Shown here one piece after another: positions 48,156-57,813 of a stretch of DNA of 64,000 nt (positions within the stretch are counted from its first letter, which is position 1; each line of letters begins with the position of its first letter). Source of the stretch: Choristoneura fumiferana (Eukaryota > Arthropoda > Insecta > Lepidoptera > Tortricidae); contig NC_133485.1 in assembly GCF_025370935.1 (NCBI RefSeq), positions 15,528,873-15,592,872 of the forward strand, given 5' to 3'. The notes under the pieces were generated by a model, which was given only the letters and a program-made list of their open reading frames with translations, did no database searches and was not told where the DNA came from. The translations under genes and the position numbers were made by a program.

Positions 48156-48494
48156 ATTCTCGTAAAATTAGTTTGTTTTCACATCACAAGTTTTCACACG
48201 AAATTCATTCAATTCATTCAGCGAAACGGGCTAAACGACAATTTAACCCATTCGTTCGTAACGTTCGATTTGTTCGATGCAATTCACTGAGAGTTGAATT
48301 AGCATTTCAAATGTGACATTTCGATAGTGAAAGTTAGCCGTTCAAAGTCGACTCCTTACGCTCGTTGTCACGCACAAGTACAGTCCTACAATAATTGCCA
48401 AAATTGGCACAAGAACTGTTTGGCGTCCACAAGCCATTTGCGCGGCACACCGCACATGCTTGCTTGTGCAAATTGCAATATGCGCGACAAGGAG

Positions 48495-49030
48495 TACTAA
48501 TGTATGGTCAAAAAACTTTTCCCAAAGTATCAGATCCCAAAATATTTTACTCAAATTATCATTTGGCAAAAAATCATTTGCTAAAACAACTTATCGCAAT
48601 TTTACAGTTTACTCAGTTTTTTTTCGGCTAATTATTGTTTCAAAAATAATTACTTAGTCATGTTTCATATTACCAAGTATTATTTAGTCAAATGTATCGT
48701 TTGGCATAAAGCACTCTTCCCTAAATATTGCATGGCATAATAACCTACTTTTCTGGTAGCAGTTCGTTTCTGTGGGGGACGCAGTTCTAACCTAACCTAA
48801 CCTACTTTTCTGGTAGCAGTTGGTTTTTGTAGTTGGTTCGTGTGCGAAGTGTCATTTTAAACAAACATGTCTTTTTAATATAATATTAGCCAAAAGAAAA
48901 CGTTTGCTTAGTAAACGTTTGTCGTAATAAAACTTGACAATGTAAAATTATGCCAAATGATAATTTGACCAAATGAATAAAATGCGAAATGTTAATAATG
49001 CTAAAGATTCGTTTGGGAAATGAAACTACT
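48495..49030. mobile_element. Foldback-like element with repeated words
   Basis: CAAATTATCATTTGGCA (48552-48568) is inverted at 48951-48967. Variants of CATTTGGCAAA/TTTGCTAAA recur along both arms. The centre has a direct repeat, CCTACTTTTCTGGTAGCAGTT, at about 48750 and 48803, with a short AACCTAACCTAACCT run between. Confidence 0.6.
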
Positions 49031-49095
49031 GCGCGAGAATGAGCGTGTAGCCGGATCCTTAGGAATATATATTTTTTTTATATCGTCTCTGACAT

Positions 49096-49310
49096 ACCTA
49101 CGTACTTACTAATATTATAAATGCGAAAGTGTGTGTTTGTATGTTTGTCCGTCTTTCACGCCGAAACGGAGCGACGGATTGACGTGATTTTTGGCATAGA
49201 GATTTTTTATGAGCCAGAGCTACTTTTTATCTCGGAAAAATACAGTTCCCGAGGGAACAGCGCGCGATAACCGAATTCCTCGCGGGCGAAGCCGCGGGTC
49301 TATAGATAAA
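49096..49310 (+). repeat. Repeat family E, full copy with small deletion
   Basis: ACTAATATTATAAATGCGAA AG to GCGGGCGAAGCCGCGGGTC; about 10 bp are missing before CTACTTTTTATCTCGG. Confidence 0.8.
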
Positions 49311-49502
49311 AGTTTAATCTCCATAGTTTTTATACTATGAGTCATCATAGCAAAGAACTCATTCACATATCAAAAAAAAATAAAAAGGTACCTATGTAAA
49401 GCATCTCAGAAACTCAATGATTGTATGCAAATTCGAGATGAGTCGACTTCTTAGAAGAAGGAATCAGTTTGATACTGTAAGCCGTAGTGGCCGTAGTGAT
49501 AG

Positions 49503-49592
49503 CGTGAAGCTACTACGAAGTTCAAAATTCAAACTTCGTATCGTGCCGTCCCGCTCACGCTAATAGTATTTAGCACGATAGAGATACATGAT
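49503..49592. mobile_element. MITE family I, one arm
   Basis: GAAGCTACTACGAAGTTCAA AATTCAAACTTCGTATCGTG CC then a break. Confidence 0.5.
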
Positions 49593-49792
49593 GTTCTCAT
49601 TTCTGTCTCTGGTCTGGAAGCGTTGGGACAGCGAAGGAGTGGAGGTCCCTAAGGCGATTAAATATTTAAAAATTGCCAACTGAACTACTTACCTATGTTG
49701 ATTTTCCCCTGCCAAACGTGCACCACAGCTATGTCCTCGGTGCAACTATTAAGTAGTTCTAGATCACTATACTTGGTTTGGATAGGTATTTA

Positions 49793-49954
49793 CGACTTTT
49801 GACGACCAGATGGCCTAGTGGTTAGAGAACCTGACTACGAAGCTTGAGGTCCCGGGTTCGATTCCCGTGTCGGGGCAGATATTTGTATGAAAAATACGAA
49901 TGTTTGTTCTCGGGTCTTGGGTGTATTTAATATGTTTTATGTATCTATCTATAT
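49793..49954 (+). repeat. SINE D, 5' part (interrupted)
   Basis: GACGACCAGATGGCCTAGTG GTTAGAG head with intact A and B boxes, then ATTTGTATGAAAAATACGAA TG. It breaks at TATCTATCTATAT, where a LINE begins. Confidence 0.85.
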
Positions 49955-50357
49955 CGAACTCCTTACCGATTGACTTACGACGCGCAAAGTCTTTGTCACT
50001 ATTTAAATCTATGCTTAAGGAGCACTATCTGTCATCTTGTAATTATTAGCCTTATTATAATTTATTTATTTATTGTTGCTGTTTATCTCACTACCTATAT
50101 TTATTTTGGACGTATTATATGTACGATATAATTATGTATGTATTCGTAGATCTATTGCTGTTACGTTTAAATTTTCTGATCTACTTTTGATGCACCACCT
50201 GTTGTAAACTAGTCCTTCCTTCTTTCTGTAAAAAGGTTGCCTGGAAGAGATCGCTCTTAAGCGATAAGGCCGCCTATTGCTCACCTTGTAATTTTAATAA
50301 TTTGTTTTCTGTATCGCTTACTATGTCTGGTGTACAATAAGAGTCTTTGTATTGTAT
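49955..50357 (+). mobile_element. 5'-truncated LINE (Jockey/CR1-like) inserted in SINE D
   Basis: The first 93 bp from 49957 are the end of a reverse transcriptase frame: NSLPIDLRRAKSLSLFKSML then KEHYLSSCNY and a stop at 50049. The 3' UTR holds GGTTGCCTGGAAGAGATCGC and AGCGATAAGGCCGCCTATTG, and the tail is CAATAAGAGTCTTTGTATTG TAT. The C-terminal motif and TATTG tail are typical of Jockey/CR1-group LINEs of moths. TATAT may be the target duplication. Confidence 0.85.
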
Positions 50358-50481
50358 ATAATTACATTTATCCGTTGCTTAGTACCCATAACACAAGCTT
50401 TGCTAAGCTTACTTTGGGACTAGGTCAATTGGTGTGAATTGTCCCGTGATATTTATTTTTATTATTATTACTATTTATTTA
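50358..50481 (+). repeat. SINE D, 3' part (interrupted)
   Basis: Resumes exactly where the 33.2-kb copy predicts (CATTTATCCGTTGCTTAGTA CC) and runs to TTGTCCCGTGATATTTATTT and an ATTATT tail. Confidence 0.85.
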
Positions 50482-50634
50482 TTTAACTAAATGTAAACAA
50501 AACAACGTCAATTGGGTGTCTTAAATATTGAAATTCCCCCATTATACTATCTACACATTTACATTTCTGTATTGAAATACACTAGTCTAGTTTGTATTAC
50601 AATGATAGATAAATAAAATGTAAAAAAACCTTAA

Positions 50635-50721
50635 GGGGCTGTTTCACCATCCATTGATTAGTGTTAACTGACGGTTAAATGTGATGCCGTCTCTATTTGT
50701 TTTGTTCGAATAGACGGAGAC
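50635..50721. mobile_element. MITE family H, left half
   Basis: AAGGGGCTGTTTCACCATCC ATTGATTAG to GACGGAGAC; the right arm is replaced by other sequence. Confidence 0.7.
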
Positions 50722-51057
50722 TGGCAGCTGAAGTTTGTTTACATTTAGTTAAATACCTATCCAAACCAAGTATAGGCTTGTTTTTTTTGTATACGTTTTT
50801 ATAAAGCAGTCGGGTTTTTTATGACTCCTTTAATTTTCATCCGGAACCCACTGTCGCATTGACACTGACGCCACATCACTAGTGGGGTGACCGTGAATAG
50901 TATAAGTGCTCTGATGAATCTTAATCTTACTGGGAATTTTGTAGGCGCTTTTTTGTAGTATTGATATTTCCTTATTCATTTTGAGAATGAGCTTTGTAAA
51001 ATTTTAGGTGGAACTCGTTGCCGTGGCAACGTCTCCTGGGTCAGACGCGATAAACGA

Positions 51058-51275
51058 TTTTTAACCCCCGACGCAAAAAGAGGGGTGTTAAGTTTGACCG
51101 CTATGTGTGTCTGTCTGTGGCACCGTAGCTCTTGAACGGCAAATTATTTGAAAGCAGGTTTTCTAGCGATGGTTCTTAGACATGTTTCATCAAAATCGGT
51201 TCAGCCGATTTGAGATATTGAACTTTGAAGTGACAAAGTCGGGGTTTTCCAACTTTTTGTTGGTTAGGTTATGTG
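51058..51275 (+). repeat. Repeat family F
   Basis: TTTTTAACCCCCGACGCAAA AAGAGGGGTGTTAAG to TTCCAACTTTTTGTTGGTTA G. About 15 bp are missing in the middle. Confidence 0.75.
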
Positions 51276-51938
51276 ATACAGATCCACCCAAAATTTAGGA
51301 GTTTTGACCATTATAAGGTATCCTTCATGACGCATATTCTAAACATGCTAGTTAGTTGTACCATCAACCAAATATGTGGTCTACCACCCTAAAGTTGATA
51401 ATCGTTTCCATGTCATAAAACAATAATTGGCATTATTGTTTTATCTATTTTAAAGTTCTACTTTAGCGACATATTCATTTGATAGGAACTTGTTTAAAAG
51501 TTGATAGACCCCTTACTTATTTGGCTGATGGTACAAAGTATACAATATATTAATGGCTATAAAAACACTTGATATATTATTTGAATACCTAATGCAAAAA
51601 GCTCTTCCACATCTACAGATCTATTTTATTGATTTAATTAATGCATAGATTATTTATAATTTATAATACTTACACTGCACATTTAATTTCATTACAGTAA
51701 AGATAAGATATAAAATAAAACAAGGGTTAACAGTTTTAAGGCTCCCTGTCCACTGGAGCAGGGGTCAAACAGAGCGGAGTTTGCAGTCTGTCTGTCTGTC
51801 CGTCCGTAACCCGGACTTTTCCGACGTAATAAAATCCGACGTTCGAATAGGATAATTTTGCACTTGTCTGTACTCTGTACTAATGTACCTACAGTTTATG
51901 TAGGCGTCCCTGTGCGAAGACCAAAAAATTGCGCACCA
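51276..51938. other. No gene seen; likely 3' flank of the minus-strand gene
   Basis: No open frame of note. TTTATT words (AATAAA on the minus strand), for example at 51622-51629, could serve as poly(A) signals for the gene ending at 52317, which is inference. Confidence 0.35.
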
Positions 51939-51992
51939 TAACGCAGGTAGTTAGAATTACTACCTAGTTAGTAATTTTAACTATCTGCGTTA
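51939..51992. mobile_element. Small palindrome
   Basis: TAACGCAGGTAGTTAGAATT ACTA is inverted as TAGTAATTTTAACTATCTGC GTTA around 6 bases. Confidence 0.6.
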
Positions 51993-52275
51993 GACCGTTT
52001 TCACATTATCCGATCCGATATCAGTATCGGACGACGATACGATATCGGGGCGAGTAAAATGTATGAAATATGTACCTGTTTTTCACATTGTCCGGCTCGA
52101 TATCGGATATCGGAGCCGACACCGATATGTTGCCGGCACCATCGGATGCCCGTGGGCTGTCGGACGATAATATCGGGACCGTATCGGAACGATTTTGTTG
52201 GAAATATGTGAAAACAGCACATGGTCCATCGTCGTCCGATACCGATCGGATCGGCTAATGTGAAAACGCTCCTAA
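51989..52275. mobile_element. MITE with CCGATATCGG-rich inverted ends
   Basis: GACCGTTTTCACATTATCCG ATCCGAT at the left is inverted at the right as ATCGGATCGGCTAATGTGAA AACGCTCC. Both arms carry several ATATCGG/CCGATA words. Confidence 0.75.
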
Positions 52276-52316
52276 GGTATGCAACTTTTGGTCTCCACCC
52301 ATCTGATGCTAAAGCT

Positions 52317-52451
52317 TCAGAAGAGGCGCAACTTCTCGATCCTCTGCGACAGCTTGATCTTCATCTTGATGACGGCCAGCAGCCAGTCTGGGATCAGGGT
52401 CACGTAGCGCACGTCATGCTCCGAATAGTTGCCTTCCACCCGGAACACCAT
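52317..52451 (-). CDS. Probable terminal coding exon of an unidentified minus-strand gene
   Basis: Read on the minus strand, this is an open segment of 44 codons plus a TGA stop, preceded directly by a CAG acceptor (AAATCCCAG then ATG GTG TTC). Almost every codon ends in G or C, in sharp contrast with the AT-rich surroundings, which is the main reason for calling it coding. The peptide starts MVFRVEGNYSEHDV, has a hydrophobic stretch LIPDWLLAVI, and ends in a basic tail (KIKLSQRIEKLRLF). I do not recognise the protein. The PDWL segment loosely recalls the last helix region of CDT1-type winged helices, but the residues after it do not fit, so I make no call. The ATG at the exon edge may be internal. 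The phase (0) matches the donor at 62701. A MITE lies 40 bp past the stop, in the likely 3' UTR. Confidence 0.6.
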   Translation of the reverse strand: MVFRVEGNYSEHDVRYVTLIPDWLLAVIKMKIKLSQRIEKLRLF

Positions 52452-52631
52452 CTGGGATTTATTTCAATTTGAAATTACCTGGGCGACGGAGTAAAACTCG
52501 AAGCTAATTTGTTACATACCAAATTTCATCGAAATCGTTGGAGCCGTTTTCGAGATCTCTAAAATAAATCGTCAATTTCTGGCCACCTTATACTAAAAAT
52601 GAATTCTATTATAGGTGATCAGAATTAATTT

Positions 52632-52683
52632 TTAGGGTTCCGGAGCCAAAATGGCAAAACCGGAACCCTTATAGTTTCCCCAT

Positions 52684-52714
<31 letters not shown>

Positions 52715-53297
52715 CGTCCGCGGCTTTGCTCAGGGAATATCAATGCTAGAAAGCTGTAATTTTGCACGGGTATATATGTAAACTATGCCAACAAAATGGT
52801 ACAATAAAGAATAAAAATGAAAAATTATGGTACCTCCCATAAACGTAAAGTGGGGTGTTTTTTTTCTCGTCCAACCCTATAGTGTGAGGCATCATTGGAA
52901 AGGTCTTTTAAAACCATTAGGGGTTTGCTGAGACGATTTTTCGATTCAGTGATTTGTTTGCGAAATATTCAACTTTAAAGTGCAAATTTTCATTAAAATC
53001 GAGCGTCCCCCCCCTCTAAAATCTAAACCGGTGGGTGGAAATTTTAAAAAAATTCAGGATGAAAGTCAGGATGATAGTAAGTATATAAAACTTTCCAGGA
53101 AAACTATAACGGCTAAGTTTGCTTGAGAATTATTAGTAGTTTAAGAGTAAATAGCAGCCTAAGGTATAAAATATACCTAAACTAAAATGCCTTATAATCC
53201 TATAAAAAAACCTTAGAAAAATATTACTTGTTTTTTTCGTTATGGCTACGGAACTCTATTTTGGGCGTGTCCGACACGCTCTTGGCCGGTTTTTTTA
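52632..53297. mobile_element. Repeat family G, copy 2
   Basis: Matches the 23.5-kb copy from AGGGTTCCGGAGCCAAAATG GC to CTACGGAACTCTATTTTGGG CG, with a longer CTGT run and a local insertion near 53010 (GTCCCCCCCCTC). Confidence 0.75.
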
Positions 53298-53393
53298 TTA
53301 TAATATGGCTAGTTATGAATGAAGAATGGCCAGAACCTAATTGACACCTTATAATAAAAATGATCTCAGTTTATAGGTAACTAGAATTCATTT

Positions 53394-53556
53394 TTTATCC
53401 CCGACGCAAAAAGAGTGGTGTAATAAGTTTGAACGCTATGTGTGTCTGTCGGTGGCACTGTAGCTCTTAAACGGGTGGACCGATTGGAATGCGGTTTTTT
53501 TATTTGAAAGCAGGTTTTCTAGCGATGGTTCTTAGACATGTTTCATCATTAGTGTA
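53394..53556 (+). repeat. Repeat family F, 3'-truncated
   Basis: TATCCCCGACGCAAAAAGAG TGGTGTAATAAG to CTTAGACATGTTTCATCA. Confidence 0.7.
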
Positions 53557-53683
53557 AGGTGCCCAGTTATTAAACGGTGGACAGTAAGTAATTGACTTGA
53601 ATTTCCCTTTTAAACTCCACAAACTAACACTTGAATCAGTCGTTAACGAAAGGGTTGAAATAATGTCTACTTAATGAATGTAC

Positions 53684-54007
53684 AGCCGTGCAGCGGTCAG
53701 CCGTGGTGGCTGAGTGGTTTGACCTATGGCCTCTCAAGCAGAGGATCGTGGGTTCAAACCCCGGCCCGCACCTCTGAGTTTCTTCGAAATTCATGTGCGA
53801 AATTACATTTGAAATTTATCACGAGCTTTACGGTGAAGGAAAACATCGTGAGGAAACCTGCACAAACCTGCGAAGCAATTCAATGGTGTGTGTGAAGTTC
53901 CCAATCCGCACTGGGCCCGCGTGGGAACTACGGCCTAAGCCCTCTCATTCTGAGAGGAGGCCTGTGCCCTGCAGTGGGACGTATATAGGCTGGGATGATG
54001 ATGATGA
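53684..54007 (+). repeat. SINE B, full copy with 12-bp target duplication
   Basis: CAGCCGTGGTGGCTGAGTGG TTTGACC head, GGGTTCAAACCCC B box, GATGATGATGATGA tail. TAATGAATGTAC flanks it at 53672-53683 and 54008-54019. About 15 extra bases precede the head. Confidence 0.9.
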
Positions 54008-54224
54008 TAATGAATGTACTTTCATGCTAAAAACTAATAAGGTAAAAACCAGTGAACTAAATTCCACGTGAACGTGACTGTCTCCTCGTCATATGAACAC
54101 ATTATTAATAATTAAAGTACCTATTAAATAACCAACCACAGCGGAAACCCATAATGACCAAGGCTTAAACTATCATTCTACTTACATACGTATTAAAAAT
54201 TCTATCATCACTTCATCACTAACA

Positions 54225-54430
54225 TAACATTATTAGCCGCAGGACGTCCACTGTTGGACATAGACTTCCCCTATAGACCTCCAGTTGCTGCGGTTGGAAG
54301 GCCTGCCTGCATCCACCATGAACCAGGTCCATATCTTTCGCGGGCGTCCTATACAGCGCTTGCAGATCCGCGGTCTCCATTTGAAAACTTTTCTGCCCAC
54401 AATCTTAGCTAAGACCAAATCTTCCAGGAG
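54225..54430 (-). mobile_element. RTE-type LINE 3' end, second subfamily
   Basis: The minus strand reads KIVGRKVFKWRPRICKRCIG then GEVYVQQWTSCG. The tail TTATTAGCCGCAGGACGTCC lacks clear GAT repeats. Confidence 0.75.
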
Positions 54431-54590
54431 CAATATCAATAACAACTAATTGAACATTTATATCCCTAGAGTGTTTATTTTTATTTCTGCTTAGAGGAGA
54501 CACAGAAGACAACAGATTTACCCTATTTTTAGCTTCGATGAAGATTTCATTTCTCGTTGTAATAAATGGGCTTACTTACTTGCTGATGAC

Positions 54591-55457
54591 CAAGGAGCGG
54601 AATTTCTCATAGCAAAAATCAAACATCAAAAGGATTGAACATAAGTTTTATCGACTGTTCCAGTTATCGATGTTATCGAATCGACTCTTCTTGTTATCGC
54701 CTTGTAACATTATTCTGTAACATTTGATCTCTTTGACAAGCGACTTGCATCTCCATATTAAAATAAAATAAATCGCGTCAACGTCACATATTATGACATT
54801 TATGTCGCTTGAGTTTTTCTTAGTCATTCCCGTGTTATTAAAATGGTTAATCCTAAAAGAAAAACGATTGACAAATGGATTAAATAACATCCCTTACTTA
54901 TTTACAATGAAGATTCTTCAACGATATACAGCTCTAAATGTAAAGTTAATTTAAAGCAGCTCAATTTCTTTATATTTTAATTGTAATTAACTTAAAAAGC
55001 GCTATTTTAAAAGTACCTACTATTTCCTGTTTTATTAATTACTGAAATATTTATCGATAGTCGATAAAACTTATGTTCAATTCCTTTGACGTTTGATTTT
55101 TGCTATGAGAAATTCCATTTTGTTATAAGCCGTGGTGGCCTAGTGGTTTGACCTATCGCCTCTCAAGCAGAGGGTCGTGGGTTCAAACCCCGGCTCGCAC
55201 CTCTGAGTTTTTCGAAATTCATGTGCGGAATTACATTTGAAATTTACCACGAGCTTTGCGGTGAAGGAAAACATCGTGAGGAAACCTGCACAAACCAGCG
55301 AAGCAATTCAATGGTGCGTGTGAAGTTCCCAATCCGCACTAGGCCCGCGTGGGAACTACGGCCCAAGCCCTCTTGTTCTGAGAGGAGGCCTGTGCCCAGC
55401 AGTGGGACGTATATAGGCTGGGATGATGATGATGATGATGAGAAATTCCGCTCCTTG
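54591..55457. mobile_element. hAT-like element with 8-bp target duplication, carrying a SINE
   Basis: Left end CAAGGAGCGGAATTTCTCAT AGCAAAAATCAAAC; the right end is its inverse, interrupted by SINE B at 55117-55437, then ATTCCGCTCCTTG. The arms pair over about 75 bp as far as AACATAAGTTTTATCGAC. CTGATGAC lies on both sides (54583-54590 and 55458-55465). The 8-bp duplication points to hAT, and the ends are non-standard. Without the SINE it is about 530 bp and has no transposase. Confidence 0.85.
55117..55437 (+). repeat. SINE B inside the right arm of the hAT-like element
   Basis: Full SINE with intact A and B boxes and GATGATGATGATGAT tail. The 12-bp duplication ATGAGAAATTCC is at 55105-55116 and 55438-55449. 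Ten extra bases (ATTTTGTTAT) precede the head. Confidence 0.9.
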
Positions 55458-55528
55458 CTGATGACCCTGCTACTTAAGCGCTCCTTCGAGGCGCCAAGCA
55501 ATGCGAAAAACACGACGCGCCCCGCCCA
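55458..55528 (-). CDS. Possible minus-strand exon split by a hAT-like insertion
   Basis: On the minus strand an acceptor (GGCCTTTCAG) is followed by a GC-rich open frame starting TGG GCG GGG CGC, reading WAGRVVFFALLGASKERLSS in phase 0. Eleven bases beyond the target duplication, on the far side of the inserted element (54580), lies a near-perfect donor CAGCAA|GTAAGT. Before the insertion this would have been a 74-bp exon ending in phase 2, or a reading frame stopping at AAG TAA. The element now separates the body of the segment from that donor. Phase 2 does not match the exon at 52.4 kb, so another exon, an alternative last exon, or a false call are all possible. Not recognised. Confidence 0.3.
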
Positions 55529-55802
55529 CTGAAAGGCCTATGATATTACCTATACACTTACAGAGGGTATAGGACGCTCGTTTGGTGGCTCTACGTATTT
55601 GTCTTGTACTCGAAAGTATACCGACGCTGTGGCCTGAGGTATAGGGTAGGACACAGTGGGCTGACTGAAGACTGCCTGAAAAAAAATACAGGTCCCTATA
55701 TCAGGTTCACTACTAGCGGTTACCTCAAATTAATTACACCTCTCTCTCGATTCGACTCTACCTACTGCCAAGGTATAAGAGCACCACAACCGCTCATTTA
55801 CT

Positions 55803-56205
55803 CGAAAATACAAACTGAGACATGGATGCACAGAAAAAGAGACCAGCACTGGGAATCGAACCCAGGTCCTCAGCATTCCGTGCTGCGTGCTTTAACCCCT
55901 ACACCACTGGTGGACAAATCTAGACACGATTTTTTCCTATGCATACATATCTCAGGTTGCTTATTTCTACTTTGCTACTTAAGCAGCAGCACTAGCGACA
56001 TCTATGTGGCATCGACAGACGTCACACTCTTTCGGAACCAACCGCTCACCCAGACAAGAGATGTCGCTACTAAGCAATCAAATTATGATTGGTTTTTTGG
56101 AGTCTTTTTGTATTTTTTATTTCAATTCCAAATTTGTTACTTTTACGGGTATCCCGTGAAACCATATCGATGGTGGAAGTCTCAATTGACGTAAGGGAAC
56201 AAAAT
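55803..56205 (-). repeat. Element C with its end segment inverted
   Basis: Starts GAAAATACAAACTGAGACAT GG, holds the reversed tRNA-like part (GGGAATCGAACCCAGGTCCT), then AGCGACATCT/AGATGTCGCT. The closing segment runs the wrong way round: ATTATGATTGGTTTTTTGGA G to TATCGATGGTGGAAGTCTCA ATTG. Plus-strand frames across it are accidental. Confidence 0.7.
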
Positions 56206-56672
56206 GCTACTTTTCAGGAGAGCGAAAGAAGTTTTTGGTAATTTTAAACCCTCACAGCATTGTTATTGTTTAACTTAGCAGGACGTTATAATTACGTAAA
56301 ATCTTGAATTTTCTTGCTTTTCAACGTGAAACTATAGACATTTTCGTAAAAAGCTTAATAAGAAAAATAGCTGTCCCTTACGCCCGTGACATACTGGTGT
56401 CATAGCCCCTTACACTCATAAACCGTAAATAAATAAATAATGTAGTAACCGATTTTTGGTCTTATAGGACATCATATATTTTATTTGCTACATATTTGGA
56501 CGTAAGTTCCAGTAGTAAAATTAAAAAAAATAGTGAATTAACTCAAAGAACCACTTTAATTATTTAAAATAACGCGCAAAAGCCATATTTTTTTGCACGT
56601 CCCTTAAGAAATATGTAATTTGTAACATTTTCTTAAGTTTTAGTTTTAGTTTTAGTTTTTGCGAGGCATATT

Positions 56673-57190
56673 AGGACACCCAAGGATGTCTTTCCCTTCC
56701 AAACACCGGGTGTTTATAGGGTTGATTGTAGTTGTGGTAGTTCCTATATCGGACAGACGAAAAGAACAATAGCTGAGAGGGTCAAGGAACACATTGCAGC
56801 TGTTAAAAATCGCCAGGTAAACAAGTCAGCCATAGCCGAGCATTTGTTGGAGTTAGGGCCAAACCACTGGATTGAGCTTCACAATCCCAAAATTCTATCC
56901 ACGGAAGGCATTTTTACTCAAGAATGGTACGTGTAGCGGTTGAAATAAAAAAGCATAAGAATTTCAACCGGACGATGGGTATAAGCTTTCATCTTCGTGG
57001 AATCCTGTTATTAATAAGTGTCGGCGTCGGGATGAATGTTCGGAGGGACGATCGGACGTTGTTAGTGTTGTGTGTCGGTGTGATAGGGTGACTAATAAAA
57101 GTGCCAAGTGCGGGTAGTTCGTGATACGAGTGCCGGCACTATTAGTGATCAAGTGCGGGTAGTTCGAAGAACTCGCGCTGCTAGGCAGAC
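56673..57190 (+). mobile_element. Penelope-like element: GIY-YIG endonuclease remnant
   Basis: An 88-codon frame (56673-56936) reads RTPKDVFPFQTPGVYRVDCS CGSSYIGQTKRTIAERVKEH: GVY and YIG motifs with the Cys pair and downstream Arg and His typical of the C-terminal GIY-YIG nuclease of Penelope-like retroelements. After the stop a shifted frame goes on with EIKKHKNFNR and DGYKLSSSWNPVINKC, normal for the family. The reverse transcriptase part is missing, so this is a dead 3' fragment. Confidence 0.8.
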
Positions 57191-57321
57191 TTGACACCCT
57201 ACACTTCAGTCTACTCGTGACCACGGCAACTGTAACGTTGCCGAAACGTCGAGGTAAATATTACTTGTGTAATAATAGCGTGATAAGTCCCGTTTGTGGC
57301 ATTTTGACTATGAGCGCGAGT

Positions 57322-57648
57322 CCTTCGAACTACCCGCACTTGATCACTAATAGTACCAGCACTCGTATCACTAACTACCCGCACTTGGTGATTTTTATTT
57401 GTCACCCCATCACACCGACTCACAACACTCATCCCGACGTCGACACTTATTAATAACAGGATTCCACGAAGATGAAAGCTTATATCCATTGTCCCGGTTG
57501 ACATTTTTATGCTTTTTATTTCAACTGCTTCACGTACCATTCTTGAGTAGAAATGACGTTCCGTGGACAGAATTTGGGATTGTGAAGCTCAATCCAGTGG
57601 TTTGGTCCTGACTCCAACAAATGCTCGGCTATGGCTGACTGTTTGTTT
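57322..57648 (-). mobile_element. Inverted Penelope-like 3' fragment
   Basis: The minus strand repeats the end of the 56.7-kb copy, including TGATCAAGTGCGGGTAGTTC and AAACCACTGGATTGAGCTTC. The two face each other around a centre at 57166-57321. Frames are broken. Confidence 0.75.
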
Positions 57649-57706
57649 ATAGCTGAGAGGGTCAAGGAAGATATTGCAGCTGTTAAAAATAGCCAAGTAA
57701 ATAAGT
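57649..57706 (+). mobile_element. Short Penelope-like fragment
   Basis: ATAGCTGAGAGGGTCAAGGA then AGCTGTTAAAAATAGCCAAG TAAA repeats 56770-56825 in the same direction, fused directly to the inverted copy. Confidence 0.7.
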
Positions 57707-57813
57707 TTTTATCCGGAAAATATCATAGTTCCGGCAGGATAGCGATAAATGAACTGATGATGTTGTTGATGACGATGAGGATGAACTGATTTTCACTACT
57801 AACACTGCCGTAC

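Larger units (their letters stand above)
49767..50775. mobile_element. Foldback/MITE opened by a SINE
   Basis: The left end CTATACTTGGTTTGGATAGG TATTT (49767-49791) is the exact inverse of 50751-50775. The next arm part, TTTAACTAAATGTAAACAAA (50482 onward), is the inverse of 50733-50750 but is 690 bp away because SINE D sits between. A half copy of MITE H (50635-50721) lies in the interior. Confidence 0.75.

Noticed and set aside
52317..52451. CDT1 C-terminal exon, from the LIPDWL motif
   Set aside because: Only a four-residue match plus weak spacing; the sequence after it does not fit the family.
32196..53480. CRISPR-like or satellite meaning for repeated GTCTGTCTGTCTG runs
   Set aside because: They are simple CTGT expansions within repeat families F and G.
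55604..56194. A 196-codon plus-strand frame
   Set aside because: It runs across element C, including its reversed tRNA-like part; accidental.
57225..57247. Hammerhead-ribozyme-like hairpin GGCAAC-loop-GTTGCC followed by GAAAC in the Penelope-like centre
   Set aside because: Penelope-like elements are known to carry hammerheads, and the stem plus GAAAC fits, but I cannot find the required CUGAUGA box before the stem.
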